This document shows, in pieces, positions 47,663 through 56,682 of a stretch of 64,000 nucleotides of DNA (position 1 is its first letter; each line of letters starts with the position of its first letter). This DNA is from Paenibacillus athensensis (GTDB lineage Bacteria; Bacillota; Bacilli; Paenibacillales; NBRC-103111), in contig NZ_MYFO02000002.1 in NCBI RefSeq assembly GCF_004514475.2, forward strand, positions 372,001 to 436,000, read 5' to 3'. The notes under the pieces are model-generated. The model was not told where the DNA came from and made no database searches. It was given only the letters and a program-made list of their open reading frames with translations. Position numbers and translations under genes: made by a program.

Positions 47663-48103
47663 ATGAAGATTGCGGTCCATTCGATCGGGAAGAAAAGTGT
47701 GCTGGCCGTGGCCGGCACACACAGCGTCGTGCTCGACCAAGGCGTGGAGCGGGGCGGCGAGAATATCGGCTTTCGGCCGACGGAGCTGTGGCTGATCGGC
47801 GCAGCCGCCTGCGCGCAAGGGACGCTCAAGCATCGAGCCGTCAAGCTGGGCTATGAGGTTTCGGAGGTGCGGATTCAAGCGGAGGATCGGCTCGATGAGG
47901 CCGGGCGAATTGCGGCAGTGGAGTTTCGCGTGTTGTTCGAAGGCGAGGCGCTGATCGATCAGCGGCAGGAGCTGCTTGCGTATGTACGTGAGCATTGCAA
48001 GGTGGTGCGGACGATTCATCCTTCGATTGCCGTTACGTTCGTTGATGTGCGGGAGGAGCTGGAAGAGTTGCCGGCGGCGGTCGCAGACGAAGGCGCGGCT
48101 TGA
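47663..48103 (+). CDS. OsmC-family protein
   Basis: The 146-residue protein fits the OsmC/Ohr fold. The two redox cysteines are in GFRPTELWLIGAAACAQGTL (about residue 53) and VREHCKVVRTIHPSI (about 112). Family members reduce organic hydroperoxides; others of this type are found in sulfur operons. It starts 24 bp after the permease gene and is the last member of the ssuD2 operon, which suggests protection from peroxides or handling of sulfur products formed by the flavin monooxygenase. The exact activity is unknown. Confidence 0.82.
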   Translation: MKIAVHSIGKKSVLAVAGTHSVVLDQGVERGGENIGFRPTELWLIGAAACAQGTLKHRAVKLGYEVSEVRIQAEDRLDEAGRIAAVEFRVLFEGEALIDQRQELLAYVREHCKVVRTIHPSIAVTFVDVREELEELPAAVADEGAA

Positions 48104-48206
48104 AGCAGGAGCTTGTGTGGCTTGAGGTGCTGTGACCAAGGCCGCTGACGCGCCTTCGGGATCAGGTGATACTCGTATAATTATATAGAAGAGAGGCGTT
48201 GGAGAT

Positions 48207-49235
48207 ATGGCAATTGGATATAGAAGATTGGGCAGAACGGGACTCAAGGTGTCGGAGATCAGTTTGGGTACGATGGCGTTTGGCCGTTGGATTGATGAAC
48301 GGCAATCGGCAGCGGTGCTGGACGCGGCGCTGGAGGCAGGTATTACGCTGATTGATACGGCCGACGTGTACGGCTCGGGCATGGACCGCAGCAATCCGCT
48401 GGCCACGGGCGAATCGGAGGCGATTCTGGGCAAGCTGCTCGGCAGCCGCCGCGAGCAGCTGGTGCTGGCGACCAAGGTGCACGGGCGCGTCGGTCTCGGC
48501 GTCAACGATGCCGGGCAAAGTCGCTATCATATTGCGCGGGCGGTTGAAGCCAGCTTGAAACGGCTGCAGACGGATTATATCGATTTGTATCAGGTGCATC
48601 GTTTCGATGAAGAGACGCCGCTGGAGGAGACGCTGCGCGCGCTCGACGATCTTGTGCGGCAGGGCAAGGTGCGCTATGTGGGCTGCTCGAACTATGCCGC
48701 TTGGCAAATTGCCAAAGCGCACGGTATTTCGGCGCGGCTGGGCTTGCACCGATTCGAAAGCGTGCAGCCGGAATACAGCCTGCTTGCGCGCGATATTGAA
48801 CGTGAACTGCTGCCGCTGGCTGCTTCCGAGGGTGTCGGGGTCCTCGTGTACAGCCCGCTCGGGCGCGGTTTGCTGACGGGCAAATACAGCTTCGGAGAAG
48901 CGGCCCCGGAGGGTACGCGCGGCGCGGCCGGCGAGCAGCGGCTGCAGGCGCTGCTTGAGCAGGAACGGCACTTCCGCATCGTGGAAGGGCTGAAGCCGGT
49001 CGCCGCGCGCAAGGGGTTGACGCTCGGCCAGCTGGCGCTCGCCTGGGTGCTGTCGCAGCCCGCGGTCACGTCGGCGATTCTCGGCGCATCGAGGCCGCAG
49101 CACGTGAGCGAAGCGGCGCAGATCGCCGGCGCGCGGCTGGATTCGGCTGAGCTGGCCGAGCTCGACGCGGTTGTACGCGCAGCGGAGCAGCCCGGCGTTG
49201 CGGCGTCGGCGCCGGTCGCTGCTGCACGGGGCTGA
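48207..49235 (+). CDS. Aldo/keto reductase
   Basis: The 342-residue TIM-barrel oxidoreductase starts MAIGYRRLGRTGLKVSEISLG. The catalytic Asp and Tyr are in LIDTADVYGSG (near residues 51-56), the Lys in LATKVHGR and the His in DLYQVHRFDEETPLEETL. The NADPH-binding end reads AWVLSQPAVTSAILGASRPQHV. It probably reduces aldehydes or ketones; released aldehydes from the upstream SsuD-like enzyme are possible substrates, though it has its own TATAAT-like promoter region at about 48174 and may be independent. Confidence 0.9.
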   Translation: MAIGYRRLGRTGLKVSEISLGTMAFGRWIDERQSAAVLDAALEAGITLIDTADVYGSGMDRSNPLATGESEAILGKLLGSRREQLVLATKVHGRVGLGVNDAGQSRYHIARAVEASLKRLQTDYIDLYQVHRFDEETPLEETLRALDDLVRQGKVRYVGCSNYAAWQIAKAHGISARLGLHRFESVQPEYSLLARDIERELLPLAASEGVGVLVYSPLGRGLLTGKYSFGEAAPEGTRGAAGEQRLQALLEQERHFRIVEGLKPVAARKGLTLGQLALAWVLSQPAVTSAILGASRPQHVSEAAQIAGARLDSAELAELDAVVRAAEQPGVAASAPVAAARG

Positions 49236-49356
49236 CCGCCGCGAACGTGGCTGGCTCCCCGCTGAGAGCGCCGCTTGGCGGTGAGCTGCCGAAACACTCA
49301 CAGCGGGCTTCTCTTCTCCCATGAGACGGCAGGCATCTATACGGCAGCAGCAAAAA

Positions 49357-49405
49357 GGCGGCCCCAAACGCATATTCGCGATGCGTTTGGGGCCGCCGTT
49401 TCTTT
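49357..49405. terminator. Strong bidirectional terminator
   Basis: GGCGGCCCCAAACGCAT and ATGCGTTTGGGGCCGCC form a perfect 17 bp stem with T-rich tracts on both sides, between convergent genes. Confidence 0.9.
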
Positions 49406-49413
49406 TTATCCGC

Positions 49414-50874
49414 TTAGTGCGATTTGAGGACTTCGCCGTTTTTGCTTTTGCGGAAATAGGACATGACCGCTGCGACGATCAGCAGAGCCGCCATTGAGTA
49501 GAACACGATATGCAGGCCGTGAATGAAGCCGCTCATCGATGCGGCTGCGCCGTCGAGACCAACCATTGTGCCAGAGAAAATCGCCATCATCGCGTCTTTG
49601 GGAATGTTGCTCGTAATGATCGGCATGACGAGGGCGATGCTGAAAATCATCCCGACGTTTTGCAGCAGCGACAGGATGCCGGACGCTTCACCGCGGTAAT
49701 TCGGCCCTGCGGCATTCATAACGCTGCCGGTGTTCGGCGAGTTGAACAGGCCGGAGCCGATGCTGATGACGATCATCCAGATCGCTTGGTACACATATGA
49801 GCTGTCGGCGTTGGCGTTCATGGTCAAGCCGACCAGTCCGCCCATGCTGATGATCAGGCCAAGGGTCGCCGGAACGACTTCACCGAAGCGGTCGCCGATC
49901 CAGCCGGAAATCGGAGCGAAAATCAGCATGCCGACGGCAAGCGGAATGAGCAAAATGCCTGCTTTTAACGCATCGTACGCCATGACGCCCTGATAATAGA
50001 AGATGAGCATAAACATAATGGCCATCCGCACAAGCGCGTTCAGCGCCCCGGAATAAACGCCCATCGAGAAGGTGCGATACAACAGCAGCGGAATGTGCAG
50101 CAGCGCCGACGGGTGCTTGCGTTCGATCAGGATGAAGATCGGGAAGCAGATCAGGAAAGCGGCTGCGGACAGCCAGACGATGGGGGAGTTCCACGTTTGC
50201 AGCGGTCCCCAGGTGAGCGTGAGCAACAGGCCCGTGACGGACAGCACGTAGGTGATCAGGCCGCCGAGATCGAATTTTTTCGCTTCGGATGCGACTTTTT
50301 CTTTGGCAAAGCCCATCGCCCACAAGCCCCACAGCACGGAAATGACGCCAAACGGCACGTTAAACCAGAAGGTCCACTCCCAGCCGTAGGCGGTGGTCAG
50401 CCAGCCGCCAAGCACGGGGCCAATGATTTGCCCGATCGCCACGATGGTGATGTTGATGCCGAGCGCGCGGCCCAGCTCTTTTTTAGGAAAGGCGTCGGCG
50501 ACAATTGCTGTGCTGAGCGCAATCAGAATCGCGCCGCTGCCGCCTTGCAGAATCCGCCAGATGATCAGCATCGAGGCGCTGCCGGCGAAGCCGCTGACGA
50601 ACGAAACGATTGTAAACATAATCATGCCGAGCATGTAGAGGCGTTTGCGGCCGACGCGGTCGGCGATGCTGCCGGCCAGCAGCACGACAACGGTTTGTGC
50701 AACCATGTAGGCGAGCATAATCCACATCGCTTGAAAAACCGTGGCGTGCAAGCCGCGAATCAATTCGGGCAGGGCTATAATCAAGGTGCTGAAATTCAGC
50801 GAGGACAGCAGCGCGCCCAAGCTGGTAACCGATAAAATCCACCATTTTCGTTGATCCTGTGCCAAGTTTTCCAC
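49414..50874 (-). CDS. DHA2-family (EmrB-like) multidrug MFS transporter
   Basis: The 486-residue membrane protein has about 14 hydrophobic segments. Motif A is LAGSIADRVGRKRLYMLGM and motif C lies near IGQIIGPVLGGWLTTAYGWEWTFWFNVPFG, as in proton-driven drug exporters of the DHA2 group. Translation starts at GTG 50874 with AAGGAA upstream. The ArsR-type gene lies just upstream on the same strand, with an inverted repeat between them, so this exporter is probably released from repression by a toxic ligand. Confidence 0.9.
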   Translation of the reverse strand: MENLAQDQRKWWILSVTSLGALLSSLNFSTLIIALPELIRGLHATVFQAMWIMLAYMVAQTVVVLLAGSIADRVGRKRLYMLGMIMFTIVSFVSGFAGSASMLIIWRILQGGSGAILIALSTAIVADAFPKKELGRALGINITIVAIGQIIGPVLGGWLTTAYGWEWTFWFNVPFGVISVLWGLWAMGFAKEKVASEAKKFDLGGLITYVLSVTGLLLTLTWGPLQTWNSPIVWLSAAAFLICFPIFILIERKHPSALLHIPLLLYRTFSMGVYSGALNALVRMAIMFMLIFYYQGVMAYDALKAGILLIPLAVGMLIFAPISGWIGDRFGEVVPATLGLIISMGGLVGLTMNANADSSYVYQAIWMIVISIGSGLFNSPNTGSVMNAAGPNYRGEASGILSLLQNVGMIFSIALVMPIITSNIPKDAMMAIFSGTMVGLDGAAASMSGFIHGLHIVFYSMAALLIVAAVMSYFRKSKNGEVLKSH

Positions 50875-50902
50875 TTCCTTTTCCGATTTCTCTCTTTGGT
50901 AT

Positions 50903-50936
50903 TTCGATATCTATGTAAATATAGAAATATCAAGCG
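50903..50936 (-). promoter_or_regulatory. Candidate ArsR operator before MFS exporter
   Basis: GATAT...ATATC around CTAT/ATAG arms makes an imperfect inverted repeat in the gap between the ArsR gene and the exporter gene. Confidence 0.45.
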
Positions 50937-50969
50937 CAAAAGCAGCTGACTTGATTTCCATACAGGTTT

Positions 50970-51278
50970 TTAACCGCCGGTTGGTTCGGTTTCGCCGTGG
51001 TCTGGCGCGATGGCTGGCGCATATTGGCGCAGCATCTGTTCTTGCAGGCTGTAGTAGTGGTAGGTGCCTTCCTTGCGCAGCGCGAGCAGATCGCAATCGA
51101 GCAAAAGCCGCAAGTGATGCGAAACGGTTGAACCTGCCGATAGCTGGAGACGTTCGAGCAGCTCCATGCAGCTGAGCTCCCCGTGCCGGCCCAACAACTG
51201 GACGATGCGCAGGCGGGTTGGCTCGCCGAGCGCTTTATATATTTTGACGCAGGTCTGAAAGCTTTTGTGATCGTTCAT
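50970..51278 (-). CDS. ArsR-family winged-helix regulator
   Basis: The 102-residue protein has the ArsR core ALGEPTRLRIVQLLGRHGELSCMELLERL, recognition helix STVSHHLRLLLDCDLLALRKEG and wing TYHYYSL. The ELSCMEL position resembles the ELCVCDL metal site of ArsR/SmtB sensors but has only one cysteine there, and another lies at CDLLAL, so metal sensing is uncertain. It is transcribed in the same direction as the MFS exporter gene and probably represses it. Confidence 0.9.
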   Translation of the reverse strand: MNDHKSFQTCVKIYKALGEPTRLRIVQLLGRHGELSCMELLERLQLSAGSTVSHHLRLLLDCDLLALRKEGTYHYYSLQEQMLRQYAPAIAPDHGETEPTGG

Positions 51279-51482
51279 TGGCAGCCCTCCTCATTCCGCT
51301 AGTATACGCCTGCGGGTAGCTGCTGTCTAGCCGTTTTATGAGTATAATGGATTTATCCGGCGATTGGATGCCTGCTTGGGCAACGTGCAGTCTTCATGCC
51401 GCATTTAGCAGGGCTTTCGCGAAATGTGTCGAATTTATTTTGCAAAGGTATGGGTTGGCCACTGAACGATAGAAAGGGCTTG

Positions 51483-53255
51483 ATGGTACAGATGAAGGGA
51501 AACGTTTGGATGAGACAACAGCTGGCGCTGCGCATTGGCGCGGTGGTGATGATCGTGATGCTGCTTTTGACCGCGGGTTATATTTGGCTGCAGGTGGGGA
51601 GCGCCAAGACGGCGGCGCAAAATGCCATAACGACATACGGCGTGCGCTTGGCCACAAGCTATGCGCAGCAGATGGATGTGGAGCGGCTGGGCGGATTTTT
51701 GCAGGCTCCGGCCGAGAACGAGACGTATTGGGCGATTCGCGGAGAGCTTGACCGCTATCGCACGCAGATCGGGGCGTTGTATGTGTATGTCGTGCGGATT
51801 GACGAGGCTGGCCGGCCGCTGATCATCATTGACGGACAGCCTAAGGATTCGGATGCCGCTTCGCCGATCAATGAAGTGACCGATATTCCGGCGGATGCGA
51901 TTGCCCTGTTGCTTCAGGGGGAAAAAGCCTACTCCCCGGTCATTGATAATCCCGAGTATGGCAAATACGTGTCGTCCTATGCTCCGATCAAGACGAAGGA
52001 CGGCAAGGTGCTCGGCGTCCTCGGCATTGATACGGAGGCCGGAGCGATCGACAGCATCGCCGGCAGCGTCGTGCGCAGTAGCGTTCCGATGTTTGCTGTC
52101 ATTCTGGCATTGACGCTGCTGGGCCTTGCGTTCATCATTTGGGTGTTGCTGCGCGCGCTCAGTCCGCTGAAGCGCATTGTGGCAGGCGCGGAGCGGATTG
52201 CGCTGGGCGAGTTTGCCGAAGCGAACCGGCTGCTTCAGGCGCAGCCTGTGCGGTCCTCAGATGAGGTCGGCGCTTTGTATAAGGCGGTGGCGCACATGTC
52301 GGAGAGCCTGAACGCGATTGTCGGGCAAATCGTCGCGAACATCGCTTCAGCGTCAGAGCAGCTCGTCGGGGCGTCGGAGCGTTTGGCCGGCGATGCCCGC
52401 CACGTGCTGGAGATGAACACGCGCGTGGATGCGGCGGCGCAGCAGGTGGCGAGCGGCTCGCTGGCCCAGCGCAGCAGCTCGGAGGAAAGCGCGCGGGCGA
52501 TGGAGGAGATGACGCTGACGATTCAGCGCGTCTCCGAGGCGTCGTCGTCGGTGTCCGACGCGTCCGTGCAGGCGCTGGAGAGCGCCGAGGCCGGCAAGAC
52601 GACGCTCGGCCGGATGAACGCGCAAATCCGCACGATTGCGACGTCGGCCGAGGAAGCGGCCCAGCGCGTTGGCGTGCTGCGCGGCCATTCGCGCGAGATC
52701 GAAGGGGCGCTGTCGGCGATCAGCGACATTGCCGAGCAGACGAAGCTGCTGGCGCTGAACGCTTCGATTGAAGCGGCGCGGGCGGGCGAGCACGGCACTG
52801 GCTTTGCCGTGGTGGCCGGCGAGGTGCGCAAGCTGGCCGACGACGCGACGGCATCGACGCGCCAGATCGCGGCCCTGCTGCAAAACGTCAAAACCGAAAC
52901 CCAGCGCATCAGCGAAGCGATGGAATCGGGAGTGACGGAGGTGCGCACGGGCACGCAGCTGTCGGCGGAGGCGGAGCGTTCTTTTGCCGATGTCGTCGAG
53001 ATGTTCCGGCTCGTCAGCGGGCAGATCGTCGACATCTCGGCCGCAACCGAGCAAATGTCGGCCGGCTCGCAGGAGGTTTCGGCTTCGGTGCTGGAAATCG
53101 CCGGCATCGCCAAGGTGTCGTCCGACCAGACGCAGCATATCCGCAGCTTGAGCGAGCAGCAGCTTGGCAGTGTGCGGCAGATTGCCAGCGCAGCGGCTGA
53201 GCTGAGCGCGATGACGCTGCGGCTGCGGGAAGCGGTGGAGCGGGTGAAGGTGTAG
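51483..53255 (+). CDS. Methyl-accepting chemotaxis protein
   Basis: The 590-residue receptor starts at ATG 51483, preceded by AGAAAGG. Membrane helices are near residues 14-34 ([21 protein letters not shown]) and 205-225. The extracellular sensor between them has a single-Cache look ([32 protein letters not shown] and [14 protein letters not shown]). HAMP and the signalling tip [24 protein letters not shown] follow. No chemotaxis genes are adjacent. The ligand is unknown, perhaps an amino or organic acid. Confidence 0.92.
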   Translation: MVQMKGNVWMRQQLALRIGAVVMIVMLLLTAGYIWLQVGSAKTAAQNAITTYGVRLATSYAQQMDVERLGGFLQAPAENETYWAIRGELDRYRTQIGALYVYVVRIDEAGRPLIIIDGQPKDSDAASPINEVTDIPADAIALLLQGEKAYSPVIDNPEYGKYVSSYAPIKTKDGKVLGVLGIDTEAGAIDSIAGSVVRSSVPMFAVILALTLLGLAFIIWVLLRALSPLKRIVAGAERIALGEFAEANRLLQAQPVRSSDEVGALYKAVAHMSESLNAIVGQIVANIASASEQLVGASERLAGDARHVLEMNTRVDAAAQQVASGSLAQRSSSEESARAMEEMTLTIQRVSEASSSVSDASVQALESAEAGKTTLGRMNAQIRTIATSAEEAAQRVGVLRGHSREIEGALSAISDIAEQTKLLALNASIEAARAGEHGTGFAVVAGEVRKLADDATASTRQIAALLQNVKTETQRISEAMESGVTEVRTGTQLSAEAERSFADVVEMFRLVSGQIVDISAATEQMSAGSQEVSASVLEIAGIAKVSSDQTQHIRSLSEQQLGSVRQIASAAAELSAMTLRLREAVERVKV

Positions 53256-53270
53256 AAGGATAGGAGGAAG

Positions 53271-53296
53271 GCCGCTCGGGGACGGGCGGTTTTTCG
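53271..53296 (+). terminator. Terminator after chemoreceptor gene
   Basis: CCGCTC pairs with GGGCGG and is followed by TTTTT. Confidence 0.65.
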
Positions 53297-53434
53297 TGTT
53301 ATCAGGTTATCCAGAGATTACGGGGTAGCCTTTTTACGTCAGACGGTTTGGTGCGGGTGGAATATAAGGACGGGAGATGGCGATAGCGTCACATATGTCA
53401 GAACGCCGTCAGTCATGGTATAATAATATGTATA

Positions 53435-53614
53435 GGATTCATAAAATTAATTGATACGATACCTGAACAAGATGCGGCTGAAGTGCTTGATTTTATTGGT
53501 TATTTGAAAATGAAGCGGGAACGTGATTCATTCCGTGATCTTGAAACAGCAAGTACAACAAGCACTGAATTCTGGAACAACCCGATTGATGACGAGGTTT
53601 GGAATAATGTATAA
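53435..53614 (+). pseudogene. Antitoxin remnant of a PemK/MazF-type module
   Basis: The frame reads KLIDTIPEQDAAEVLDFIGY and ends TEFWNNPIDDEVWNNV, typical of the small antitoxin that precedes PemK/MazF-like toxins. No ATG, GTG or TTG is found at the expected N-terminus (the frame has ATA codons there), so it has lost its start. Its stop overlaps the toxin ATG in the usual ATGTATAA arrangement. Confidence 0.65.
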
Positions 53615-53803
53615 GCAAGGCGATATCCTGCAGATTCCTTTTCCATTCAGTGATCTGTCCTCCACTAAGCAACGCCGGTACTTGTTCTATCCAATTAAGA
53701 TTTATACGTTATCGAAACAAATCGTGGTCAAGAAATTTGGCCGAGTCAACCAAACGATTGTAAGTCAGGTCAAGGAAAAATACAAGAATTGCTAACTGAG
53801 TAG
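53607..53803 (+). pseudogene. Broken PemK/MazF-family toxin gene
   Basis: It starts MYKQGDILQIPFPFSDLSSTKQR, the N-terminus of PemK/MazF-type toxins, then jumps to the family C-terminus IYTLSKQIVVKKFGRVNQTI. The middle (normally beginning RPVLVLS) is missing, so an internal deletion removed the core. Near the end a missing A in an A-run shifts the frame: the intended ending KIQELLTE and TAG at 53801 are out of frame. The product cannot be active. Confidence 0.7.
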
Positions 53804-53908
53804 TCGGGACCAACGAAACCTCCAGCAGATATGCAGACCGTTCACTTGAGCGGTCTTTTTTAATTGATAAGAGAAAAATGGGCGATGGAACCGTCAGATT
53901 TGCCAATT

Positions 53909-54820
53909 TCACACGTATTTCCTCGCAATTTCGTTTACATAATGATGAAACTCCTCCACATAATTCGCCGGGCCTACTATCTCCAATTCCGCACCAAAGC
54001 TCAGTAAAAAGCGAAATCCAATAGGGTTTCGAGGAATCTGGATATTGGACAGGAAATATTCGGCATTATACGCCTCCATGCTTTTTCTCCCGAATCGTTC
54101 AATGAATTGATCTTTGATAGCGGGTGAAAGTAATACCGTTATCGTAACAAGCTGTGGTTGAAAGTCGGCTTCCGGCTCTTGTTGCGCGCCATCATGGCGA
54201 GGGAGGAAGGTTGCTTCTTCCATCTGTAGCTGATCGATTCTGGATAATTTAAAAGTTCTGTATTCCTGACGCTGCAAACAAAACCCCTTCAAATACCAGC
54301 TTGATTCGCTAAAATGAAGCTGATACGGCTCGATGAGCCTGTTCGTCGTGTTGCCGTGCTTATCTATATAATCGTAAGCAATCAGTCTTAACTTCGCGAT
54401 GGCTTCCTGGCAGATTTGCAGCGTGTAAAGAAGCTCGGATCGGCCTGCCCAATCATAGAAGGAAAAGTGGATGGATCGTTTGGGGAACGCCGGGCTAACC
54501 ATTGCTTCTATTTTTTTGAGCGTTACTTTCACTTCTTCAGTCAGAAGAATTTGCTCGAATCCGCTTAGCGCAGTCAGGATGTTCTCCAGGTCTGCACTGT
54601 TTAAAAGTCGTTTATCGACCTTGTACGCGTCCAAGATGCCATAACCGCCATGAATCCCATGAATCGCATAGATGGGGATGTTGGATAAACTTAGGGTTTC
54701 CATATCACGGAGAATCGTTCTTTTGGAAACATGAAACAATTGGGCAAATTCCGTGGCCGAAACGAGATCTTTTTTCAGCAAAATCATGATAATCGAGATT
54801 AGTCGCTCGACCTTCTCCAT
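53909..54820 (-). CDS. YafY-type WYL-domain transcriptional regulator
   Basis: The 303-residue protein starts at ATG 54820 (MEKVERLISIIMILLKKDL) after AAGGAG. An HTH_11/DeoR-like domain (ATEFAQLFHVSKRTILRDMETL) is followed by a WYL domain (IEPYQLHFSESSWYLKGFCLQRQEYRTFKLSRI) and a C-terminal WCX region. WYL proteins sense small ligands or nucleic acids. The gene diverges from the PhnB-like gene, with the palindrome GACATATGTC between them, so it probably controls that gene and itself. Confidence 0.9.
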   Translation of the reverse strand: MEKVERLISIIMILLKKDLVSATEFAQLFHVSKRTILRDMETLSLSNIPIYAIHGIHGGYGILDAYKVDKRLLNSADLENILTALSGFEQILLTEEVKVTLKKIEAMVSPAFPKRSIHFSFYDWAGRSELLYTLQICQEAIAKLRLIAYDYIDKHGNTTNRLIEPYQLHFSESSWYLKGFCLQRQEYRTFKLSRIDQLQMEEATFLPRHDGAQQEPEADFQPQLVTITVLLSPAIKDQFIERFGRKSMEAYNAEYFLSNIQIPRNPIGFRFLLSFGAELEIVGPANYVEEFHHYVNEIARKYV

Positions 54821-54860
54821 AGGTTTTTCTCCTTGATGAATTTTTTTAAAAAAGGTGACA

Positions 54861-54870
54861 GACATATGTC
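54861..54870. promoter_or_regulatory. Palindrome in divergent promoter region
   Basis: GACATATGTC is a perfect 10 bp palindrome between the WYL regulator and the PhnB-like gene, a candidate operator. Confidence 0.4.
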
Positions 54871-54920
54871 ATCGCTTATTTATTATACTTTCTTTATCAC
54901 AAGAAGGGGGTATAATATTT

Positions 54921-55385
54921 ATGGCAGCTATTGCTTATGTTAATTTTGATGGAATGGCAGATCAGGCGATTGATTTTTATTCGGAGGCGTTGCAGGCGCA
55001 CACGGTTAAAAAGGTCAGATTCGGCGATTGTTCGCAAGATCCTGCATATCCCATGCCGGAAAATGAATTGAAAATGATCATGGAGTCTTCGATTGAATTT
55101 GCAGGAGGCAAGCTTATGATGTCAGATGTCCCGCCTTCCATGCAGAAAGTAACGGGCGAGTTGGTGCGGGGCAATCAAATCCAGATCAGTCTCGTTATCG
55201 ATGATAAGCAGGCGCTGCAGACGTATTTTACGCAATTGTCTGTCGGCGGTTATGTGATTATGCCGTTATCGGCCGTTCCGTGGTCTTCTTGCTTCGGCCT
55301 GCTGGTGGACCGATACGGCATCGCTTGGAAATTCAACAGTGACGCCGATTTGTTCCTGGATCAAGTCATGTCCGGCAAGGCGTAA
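54921..55385 (+). CDS. PhnB-like VOC-family protein
   Basis: The 154-residue protein starts at ATG 54921 after GAAGGGGG. It has the PhnB/YjdN pattern: AIAYVNFDGMADQAIDFYSEAL at the start and VPWSSCFGLLVDRYGIAWKFN near the end. The VOC fold binds small ligands or metals; PhnB-like proteins are of unknown function in most bacteria. It diverges from a WYL regulator, a pairing seen in Bacillales. A terminator follows directly. Confidence 0.85.
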   Translation: MAAIAYVNFDGMADQAIDFYSEALQAHTVKKVRFGDCSQDPAYPMPENELKMIMESSIEFAGGKLMMSDVPPSMQKVTGELVRGNQIQISLVIDDKQALQTYFTQLSVGGYVIMPLSAVPWSSCFGLLVDRYGIAWKFNSDADLFLDQVMSGKA

Positions 55386-55400
55386 CGGATCGCCAATCGT

Positions 55401-55430
55401 GGTCTTCTTTAAAAAAGAAGGCCATTTTTT
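55401..55430 (+). terminator. Terminator after PhnB-like gene
   Basis: GGTCTTCTTT and AAGAAGGCC form a hairpin followed by ATTTTTT. Confidence 0.7.
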
Positions 55431-55467
55431 AATTTCATTTGCCTGATCACCCCCCTGAAAGGAACAG

Positions 55468-56049
55468 GTGACCCTAAAGATGAACGTGGATAAGGTGATT
55501 CCTGCACAATCGAGAGAAGATTTAAGAACTTGGCTGCACAATCATTCCGCTACAGAAGCGTGCTGCTGGGTTGTGGTGAGCATGAAGCCCGTCCCCGGTG
55601 TGCTGCTTTATCTGGACGCGGTTGAGGAAGCGTTGTGCTTCGGATGGATCGATGGGATCAAAAAGAATGTGTCCGGGACAGAGCTGGCCCAGCGGCTGTC
55701 GCCCCGCAGCAAAAAAAGCTCATGGACCGAATTGAATAAAGAGCGCGTCCGCCGCCTTGAACGCTTGGGGCTGATGACGGATGCGGGAAGACGGGTGCTT
55801 CCTGACATGGACTCTGAATCTTTCGTGATGGATCGCGAGATCAAGCTGCGGCTGCAAGCGGACGAGCAAGCGTATGCACACTTCATAGTGTTCCCCAAGC
55901 TGTATCAACGGGTGCGGATTGACACGATTCAGAGCGTCAGGAATCAGCCGGAGGTTTTCGAAAGCAGATTGGAGAAATTTCTGGCCAACACACGGGCCAA
56001 TCGCATGTACGGTCAATGGAACGATAACGGACGTCTTCTGGAGACGTAG
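55468..56049 (+). CDS. YdeI/OmpD-associated-family protein
   Basis: The protein of about 190 residues matches the YdeI family of small bacterial proteins: LRTWLHNHSATEACCWVVVSMK, then LDAVEEALCFGWIDGIKKNV, RLSPRSKKSSWTELNKERVRRLERLGLM and a C-terminal YdeI helix region. Possible starts are GTG 55468 and ATG 55480 (MNVDKVIPAQ); the second has the clearer beginning. Some members were linked to stress or antimicrobial tolerance, but the biochemical role is unknown. Confidence 0.82.
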   Translation: MTLKMNVDKVIPAQSREDLRTWLHNHSATEACCWVVVSMKPVPGVLLYLDAVEEALCFGWIDGIKKNVSGTELAQRLSPRSKKSSWTELNKERVRRLERLGLMTDAGRRVLPDMDSESFVMDREIKLRLQADEQAYAHFIVFPKLYQRVRIDTIQSVRNQPEVFESRLEKFLANTRANRMYGQWNDNGRLLET

Positions 56050-56120
56050 CTTTCGGCGGACCCGGCCGCGCTGCTGCGAGGGAAGCAGGCTCAGCCATAA
56101 CAAGTCTTGTATAATTCCTG

Positions 56121-56173
56121 TTGACATGACACCAAAAAGTGTCCTATAATCAAAGTGACACCAAGAGGTGTCC
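56121..56173 (+). promoter_or_regulatory. Promoter with two identical-type operators
   Basis: TTGACA (56121-56126), 18 bp and TATAAT (56145-56150). TGACACCAAAAAGTGTCC fills the spacer (56127-56144), and TGACACCAAGAGGTGTCC lies at 56156-56173. Both are inverted repeats, 29 bp apart, flanking the -10 box: likely sites for the ArsR-type protein encoded next. Confidence 0.75.
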
Positions 56174-56281
56174 GATTGCAATTTTGACAATACAGGCTGT
56201 CACCGCATACGCCGGGGCGGCTTGCGTGCGCGCTGGTGAAATTTGCCGCCTATTTATGGGAACTATATAGGAGAGGGTGTT

Positions 56282-56605
56282 GTGAGCGAAAACGATCCGT
56301 TACGCGATGTGTTTGACGCGATTGCCGATCCCACGAGACGTCAGCTGATTCGTCTGCTGGCCGAGGCCGAGGAGCTGCCGCTCCATGAATTAACGGCGCA
56401 ATTCCCGATGGGCCGGACTGCGGTGTCCAAGCATTTGACGGTGTTAAAGGAAGCGGGCCTGGTGCTGGAACGCAAGGTCGGCCGGGAAACGCGATTCAGG
56501 CTGAACGCTGCGCCGCTGCAAGAGATTCTCGATTGGCTGGCGTTTTACAGCAGGTTCTGGAGCACGAACATGTTGCGCTTGAACCGGCTGCTGGATGAGG
56601 AGTAA
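56282..56605 (+). CDS. ArsR-family regulator
   Basis: The 107-residue winged-helix protein has DVFDAIADPTRRQLIRLLAEAEELPLHELTAQF, recognition helix RTAVSKHLTVLKEAGLVLERKVG and wing RETRFRLNAAPLQEI, typical of the SdpR-like ArsR group. It has no obvious metal-binding cysteines. GTG 56282 is chosen over the upstream in-frame ATG because AGGAGAGGG lies just before it. Two operator-like repeats in its promoter fit autorepression. The next gene, 77 bp on, is probably co-regulated. Confidence 0.88.
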   Translation: MSENDPLRDVFDAIADPTRRQLIRLLAEAEELPLHELTAQFPMGRTAVSKHLTVLKEAGLVLERKVGRETRFRLNAAPLQEILDWLAFYSRFWSTNMLRLNRLLDEE

Positions 56606-56682
56606 AAGAAAACCCGATGCGGTTAAACAACAAGGGCAAAGAGAAAGTTCGGACTTGTGCCCGAATATAAGGAGGAACAACA

